NCBI GenBank assembly: GCA_964520975.1 | Contig: CAZFPA010000064.1 | Location: 1 to 10,392 of the forward strand | Origin: CAZFPA01 sp964520975 | GTDB lineage: Bacteria > Bacillota > Negativicutes > Selenomonadales > Selenomonadaceae | Direction of reading: 5' to 3' | DNA length: 10,392 bases | Position numbers and translations under genes: made by a program | Shown here: piece by piece, positions 6,872 through 10,392 of the stretch | Position numbering within the stretch: the first letter of the stretch is position 1 | How the letters are laid out: the number at the start of each line of letters is the position of its first letter | Notes under the pieces: generated by a model | The model's database searches: none | The model's input: the letters and a program-made list of their open reading frames with translations, nothing else | What the model was told of the DNA's origin: nothing

Positions 6872-6918
6872 CGTTGATTGTTCAGGATTCCGCGCTGCGG
6901 AATCCTGAACAATCAACG
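6872..6918. repeat. Perfect 22-bp inverted repeat with 3-nt loop
   Basis: The left arm 6872-6893 (CGTTGATTGTTCAG...CCGC) and right arm 6897-6918 (GCGG...CTGAACAATCAACG) are exact reverse complements separated by GCT. Imperfect outer arms extend the symmetry: GCAAATAAT (6861-6869) against ATTATTTTGC (6932-6941). On the plus strand the stem is followed by TTTCCCGC, and on the minus strand by CTATTATTTGCGTTTT. Neither is a proper terminator tail, and no gene ends here. It may be a leader hairpin, the 3' end of a small RNA, a regulator site or a small mobile palindrome. Confidence 0.9.
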
Positions 6919-7021
6919 TTTCCCGCAAGGAATTATTTTGCTTGTGCCTGCCACCCACTGAGGCGGCCGGCAGCTTGATCTGAATGACAAAGTTTTTTAT
7001 CCGCATAAAGGGGGATTTATC

Positions 7022-8089
7022 TTGAAATCGCTTACTGTCGAAGAACTGCAGCCGGGTATGGTTTTAGCGCGCACGATCATCAATGAGGAAATGATCGTCA
7101 TCCTGTCCGAAAATACGCTGCTTACCAAGGCCCATATCACGCGATTAGGATTTTTGAACATTCCTGTTGTTTACGTTAAGGACGAATATGACCTCAGCGC
7201 CAATTACCAGAATGTACAGGCTATGTTTAGCCGCAGCAATGCCTTTCTGACCAAATATCATGATGTCGTGCATACCGCAACCGAGATCTTTGAGGTCGCG
7301 GCCAAGGACGGCCATGTTCCCATGAACAAAACCAATAAGCTCGTCGACCATTCCCTGGTTCCCATGGTCAAGGAAAGCGGCGTCGTTGACTATCTCTATG
7401 AGCTCAATCATCTGGCCAGCGATGTCTACAACCATTCGCTGCGCGTATCCATCCTGGCCGGTGTCATCGCCAAATGGCTGCAGCTGCCGAAGGCAAAGAC
7501 GCGCGACCTCATCCTGGCCGGCTTCCTGCACGATATCGGCAAGACGAATTTCTCCGAGCGGCTGCTCGACAAGCAGGTAGAAAACCTGCGCGGACAGGAT
7601 CTCGAGGACTACATGAAGCATACGCTGGACGGCCATCACATCCTGAGCGTCAAACCGGATATCTCCGAGGGCGTGAAGCTCGCGGCGCTGCAGCACCATG
7701 AACGCATGGATGGCAGCGGCTTCCCCTTCAACTCCTCCGGCAAGGATATCCACGAATACGCGCGCATCATAGCGATTGCGGATATCTACGACAACATCAC
7801 CACCGAGCGTGAGGGACGGGTCAAGCAGACCCCGTTCACGGCCATCGCCCGCATTACCGAGGACATGTACGCGTCCAAGCTCGATGCGGGAATCTGCGTG
7901 GCAATGCTCAAGCACATCAAGGATGTGTTCCTCGGGTCCACGGTCGTGCTGAATAACGGCAAACGCGGCACCATCGTACGCTATCCGGATGATTTCGCGA
8001 CGCATCCGCTCATCAGCATCAGCCAGGAGGAGATCATCGACCTCAATGAGCACAAGGATCTCCGGATCGTTGAATACAATCCGAAATAA
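7022..8089 (+). CDS. HD-GYP domain protein, probable c-di-GMP phosphodiesterase
   Basis: A 355-residue soluble protein. Residues 1-60 (KSLTVEELQPGMVLARTI...) are the short beta-rich N-terminal module common before HD-GYP domains; there is no receiver, PAS or membrane segment. The HD-GYP domain spans about 125-300. Predicted metal ligands and catalytic residues are present: H138, H170-D171 in LHDIGK with K174, H200/H205, H225-H226 in HHER and D254. The signature reads HHERMDGSGFP, so the name-giving GYP is GFP. The C-terminal module (about 303-350) is a small unassigned tail. The family degrades c-di-GMP, or sometimes cGAMP or pGpG. The TTG start has GGGGG 7 nt upstream and matches the family N-terminus, with no ATG nearby. 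It is a lone plus-strand gene, divergent from the importer and convergent with the efflux operon. A long palindrome lies about 100 nt upstream. Confidence 0.92.
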   Translation: MKSLTVEELQPGMVLARTIINEEMIVILSENTLLTKAHITRLGFLNIPVVYVKDEYDLSANYQNVQAMFSRSNAFLTKYHDVVHTATEIFEVAAKDGHVPMNKTNKLVDHSLVPMVKESGVVDYLYELNHLASDVYNHSLRVSILAGVIAKWLQLPKAKTRDLILAGFLHDIGKTNFSERLLDKQVENLRGQDLEDYMKHTLDGHHILSVKPDISEGVKLAALQHHERMDGSGFPFNSSGKDIHEYARIIAIADIYDNITTEREGRVKQTPFTAIARITEDMYASKLDAGICVAMLKHIKDVFLGSTVVLNNGKRGTIVRYPDDFATHPLISISQEEIIDLNEHKDLRIVEYNPK

Positions 8090-8104
8090 ACCTATAACGG
8101 CAGC

Positions 8105-8137
8105 AAAAAAGGAAGCCACAGCGGCTTCCTTTTTTTA
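8105..8137. terminator. Bidirectional Rho-independent terminator
   Basis: AAAAAAGGAAGCC (8105-8117) and GGCTTCCTTTTTT (8123-8135) pair perfectly around the loop ACAGC. A run of T follows on the plus strand and on the minus strand. It lies 15 nt after the HD-GYP stop and 8 nt after the efflux permease stop on the other strand, so it serves both convergent units. Confidence 0.92.
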
Positions 8138-8144
8138 TTGCCAT

Positions 8145-9362
8145 TCACTCATAGCGCAGAGCCTCGATCGGATCGAGCAGCGCGGCCTTGCGGGCAGGAT
8201 AGATGCCAAAGAAAAGGCCGATGCCCACGGAAAAGAAGAAGGACAGCAGCACCGGGGCTGCCGTAATGACGGTATTGAAGCCGCCGAATTTCGCGATGGC
8301 CATGGAAATGAGACAGCCAAAGCCGATGCCGATGAGACCGCCCACGACACCGATGACCACCGACTCAATCAAAAACTGCATCATGATGTTGCGGAAGGTC
8401 GCACCCAGTGCCTTGCGGATACCGATCTCGCGGGTACGCTCAGTCACGGATACCATCATGATATTCATGATGCCGATACCGCCGACCAGCAGGGAAATTC
8501 CCGCGATGCTGCCCAGCAGCAGCGTGATCATCGTCGTTGTCTGCGTCATGGTCTCCATGAGGCTCGTGAGGTTGCGGACGCTGAAATCATCTTCCTTATC
8601 CCCGATGATATGGTGGCGCTGCCGCAGCAAGGTCTCGACCTCGCTCTGCGCCTGGTCCATCTTAGCCGCATCCGACACCTGGATATTGATGGAGCGCACA
8701 TAGGTGATGCCGAGCAGGCGCTCCTGCGCGGTGGTCAGCGGCACGATGACCACATCATCCTGATCCTGCCCCATCGAGGACTGGCCCTTGCTTTCCAGCA
8801 CACCAATGACCTTATAGGGCGAATTGTGAATGCGGATGGTCTGCCCCACCGGATTCGAGGAGCCGAACAGATTCTCCGCGACCGTCGTGCCGATGACCGC
8901 CACCCGGTTGCGGGTGTTCAGATCATTCTGCGTGATAAACGAACCCGTAGCGACCGTCAGGGAACGGATAGCCATGTACTCCGGCGTCACTCCCTGAATC
9001 GTGGAATTCCAGTTCTGATTGCCGTTGACGATCTGATAGGAATTGCTCACCGTCGGCGACACGTAGTCGATGTTCTTGATCTTATTCTTGATGGCCTCGG
9101 CGTCCTCGTATTTCAGAGTGACCGTCGACCCTGCCGCCGAACGCACGCCGCCGGAATTGGCCGAACCCGGCGAAACGATGAGCATGTTGCTGCCCAGGCT
9201 GGCAATCGAGCTCTGCACGCTGCGCCGTACGCCCATGCCGACCGAGACCATCGCGATGACAGCCCCCACACCGATGATGATGCCCAGCATGGTGAGTATC
9301 GAACGCAGCTTATTTGCCAGCAGTGCCTTGAGAGCAATCTGCACGCTTTCTTTAAACAACAT
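8145..9362 (-). CDS. MacB/FtsX-family ABC transporter permease
   Basis: A 405-residue inner-membrane subunit of a MacAB-type tripartite or YknXYZ-type exporter. There is an N-terminal helix (about 22-45, ILTMLGIIIGVGAVIAMVSV), then a large extracytoplasmic MacB periplasmic core domain (about 46-270). Three C-terminal helices follow (about 275-300, 325-347 and 368-388). The FtsX signature TERTREIGIRKALGA lies between the second and third helices, and the protein ends with PARKAALLDPIEALRYE. This family transmits ATP-driven motion to push out peptides, macrolides or lipoproteins rather than translocating through a channel; the substrate is unknown. ATG at 9362 (MLFKESVQIALK) overlaps the ATPase gene by 11 nt, and GGGGGG lies 9 nt upstream. 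The frame stays open further upstream, but there it is antisense-free shadow of the ATPase gene and has no transporter features. Confidence 0.95.
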   Translation of the reverse strand: MLFKESVQIALKALLANKLRSILTMLGIIIGVGAVIAMVSVGMGVRRSVQSSIASLGSNMLIVSPGSANSGGVRSAAGSTVTLKYEDAEAIKNKIKNIDYVSPTVSNSYQIVNGNQNWNSTIQGVTPEYMAIRSLTVATGSFITQNDLNTRNRVAVIGTTVAENLFGSSNPVGQTIRIHNSPYKVIGVLESKGQSSMGQDQDDVVIVPLTTAQERLLGITYVRSINIQVSDAAKMDQAQSEVETLLRQRHHIIGDKEDDFSVRNLTSLMETMTQTTTMITLLLGSIAGISLLVGGIGIMNIMMVSVTERTREIGIRKALGATFRNIMMQFLIESVVIGVVGGLIGIGFGCLISMAIAKFGGFNTVITAAPVLLSFFFSVGIGLFFGIYPARKAALLDPIEALRYE

Positions 9363-10056
9363 CCATAACGACCCCCCTGCCTTCATCGCGGGTGATGACA
9401 CCATCGCGCACCAGGAGCTGACGGCTTGCGCAGGCCGCGATATCCGGCTCATGCGTGACGAGAATGATCGTCCGCCCTTCCTCTTCGTGCATGCGATGGA
9501 AGATTTCCATGATTTCTCCCGTGGATTTTGTATCGAGATTACCCGTCGGCTCATCGGCCATGATGATGCGCGGATCATTGACCAGCGCGCGCGCGATAGC
9601 CACCCGCTGCCGCTGCCCGCCTGAGAGCTCATTGGGCTGATGATCCTTGCGGTCCGCCAGTCCCACAGCTTCCAGGTAGTGCATGGCCCGTTCCTCACGC
9701 TCCCTGTGCCCCACACCGGCATAGACGAGCGGCAAAGCCACATTGTCCAGCGTGGAGATACGCGAAAGCAGGTTGAAGTTCTGGAACACAAAGCCGATTT
9801 TCCGGTTGCGCGTAATGGCCAGCGCGTCATCACCGAGATTTGCTACCTCTTCGCCGTCGAGGCGGTAGGAACCCACCGTCGGACGGTCGAGGCAGCCCAG
9901 GATATTCATGAGCGTGGACTTGCCGGAGCCGGATGGCCCCATGAGCGCCGCGAACTCCCCCTTTTTTATATCCAGATCGATGCCGTTGAGCGCCGCGACC
10001 TCCTGATCGCCGATCTGGTAGATTTTCTTTATGCCGGAAAGCTGTATCGTCATCAT
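9352..10056 (-). CDS. MacB-type ABC transporter ATP-binding protein (LolD/YknY-like)
   Basis: A 234-residue cytoplasmic ATPase that drives the FtsX-type permease encoded immediately after it. Motifs are complete: Walker A GPSGSGKST (40-48), Q-loop Q92, signature LSGGQ (144-148), Walker B IIMADEP (164-170) and H-loop H202. MNILGCLDRPTVGSY and TGNLDTKSTGE are characteristic of the MacB/LolD/YknY group. In E. coli MacB the ATPase and permease are fused; here they are separate genes, as is usual in Firmicutes. ATG at 10056 has GGGG at 8-nt spacing, and a second ATG follows immediately. It begins 24 nt after the membrane-fusion gene and ends inside the permease gene, which implies one co-translated operon. 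Confidence 0.95.
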   Translation of the reverse strand: MMTIQLSGIKKIYQIGDQEVAALNGIDLDIKKGEFAALMGPSGSGKSTLMNILGCLDRPTVGSYRLDGEEVANLGDDALAITRNRKIGFVFQNFNLLSRISTLDNVALPLVYAGVGHREREERAMHYLEAVGLADRKDHQPNELSGGQRQRVAIARALVNDPRIIMADEPTGNLDTKSTGEIMEIFHRMHEEEGRTIILVTHEPDIAACASRQLLVRDGVITRDEGRGVVMDVV

Positions 10057-10080
10057 TGTTTTATCCCCGCTTTCCCCTGC

Positions 10081-10392
10081 TTACATCGGTGGTCCGCCCG
10101 GATGTCCGCTCGAGCTGCTCTTCTTGGAGCTGGAGGAGGAACTGGACGACGAGGCCTTATAGGCAATGGATACCTTTTCACCCGCCTCGAGCCCGCTCAG
10201 GATCTCCACGTATTCATCACTGTAGATGCCCGTGGTCACCGGCCGCTCCTCCGTCGTTCCATCGTCCTTCACCACCAGCACATAGGAACCGTTGTTGTTC
10301 GTCTTCAGCGCCGAAATCGGCACCGCCAGCGCATCCGGTTTATTGGAGGTATTGATCTCGACGCGCGCGGTCATCGCCGGCAGCAGCACATT
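10081..10392 (-). CDS. MacA/YknX-like membrane fusion protein, C-terminal part (5' end beyond window)
   Basis: The frame is open to the window edge, so only the last 103 residues are seen. PAMTARVEINTSNKPDALAVPISAL followed by YVLVVKDDGTTEERPVTTG and YVEILSGLEAGEKVSI is the beta-barrel and membrane-proximal region of HlyD/MacA-type periplasmic adaptors. These link an inner-membrane exporter to an outer-membrane channel in diderms. The protein ends in an unusual tail: nine serines, KK, four serines, then GHPGGPPM. The serines use four different codons, so the tail is not a simple nucleotide repeat. It is the first visible gene of the operon, with ATPase and permease downstream; the operon promoter lies outside the window. 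Confidence 0.92.
   Translation of the reverse strand, partial: NVLLPAMTARVEINTSNKPDALAVPISALKTNNNGSYVLVVKDDGTTEERPVTTGIYSDEYVEILSGLEAGEKVSIAYKASSSSSSSSSKKSSSSGHPGGPPM

Larger units (their letters stand above)
6566..7021. other. 456-base divergent intergenic region, partly AT-rich
   Basis: This gap separates the divergently read binding-protein (-) and HD-GYP (+) genes. It holds the transporter promoter (6637-6665) and a markedly AT-rich stretch (about 6625-6870). It also holds a long palindrome (6872-6918) and a GC-richer leader segment before the HD-GYP gene with a 5-bp hairpin (CTGCC 6948-6952 with GGCAG 6969-6973). A 65-codon open frame at 6660-6857 (+) has no ribosome binding site and no recognisable content, so I do not call it. 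No tRNA or riboswitch class was recognised. Confidence 0.75.

Noticed and set aside
6975..7003. TTGATC-17 nt-TATCCG as the HD-GYP promoter
   Set aside because: The -10 match is only 3/6, and the implied start would fall on the ribosome binding site, leaving no usable leader.
6940..7021. Possible c-di-GMP riboswitch ahead of the HD-GYP gene
   Set aside because: The conserved GEMM-I elements (GNRA tetraloop, receptor and paired core) are not recognisable; only short local hairpins are present.
9363..9833. In-frame upstream extension of the efflux permease
   Set aside because: It overlaps the intact ATPase gene on the same strand, has low-complexity Ser/Arg/Met-rich content, and lacks the family N-terminus, which begins at 9362.

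Overview
The window is an ordinary-looking bacterial chromosome segment of fairly high GC, densely coded mostly on the minus strand. The protein styles point to a Firmicute and, as an inference, probably an outer-membrane-bearing Negativicute of the Selenomonas/Mitsuokella kind. The features behind this are an AMIN + Amidase_3 cell-wall amidase, a MacA/MacB-type efflux set, a stand-alone HD-GYP protein, strong AGGAGG-type ribosome binding sites and tRNA genes with encoded CCA. No 16S rRNA or marker gene is present to prove it.

Layout from left to right: a minus-strand tRNA-Asn/tRNA-Glu pair (1-120, Glu cut by the window edge) with its promoter; a MATE-family multidrug/cation antiporter (222-1583, -); a protein with a C-terminal SEC-C zinc motif (1651-2853, -); an exported AMIN/Amidase_3 N-acetylmuramoyl-L-alanine amidase (2964-4142, -); and a three-gene polar amino acid ABC importer (ATPase 4227-5009, permease 4990-5634, lipoprotein binding protein 5771-6565, all -). 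A 456-base divergent intergenic region follows (6566-7021), containing an AT-rich stretch and a perfect 22-bp inverted repeat. Next come an HD-GYP c-di-GMP phosphodiesterase-like gene (7022-8089, +), a bidirectional terminator, and the distal part of a macA-macB(ATPase)-macB(permease) operon running in from the right edge (8145-10392, -).

The genes form several independent units. The importer is transcribed binding protein first, with a strong terminator between the binding protein and the permease that should keep the binding protein in excess. The amidase and SEC-C genes each have a recognisable promoter just upstream. The efflux operon is tightly packed (24-nt gap, then an 11-nt overlap) and ends at the terminator shared with the convergent HD-GYP gene. 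I see no phage, insertion sequence, CRISPR array or clear novel multi-gene system. The least explained element is the long palindrome at 6872-6918, together with its AT-rich surroundings.
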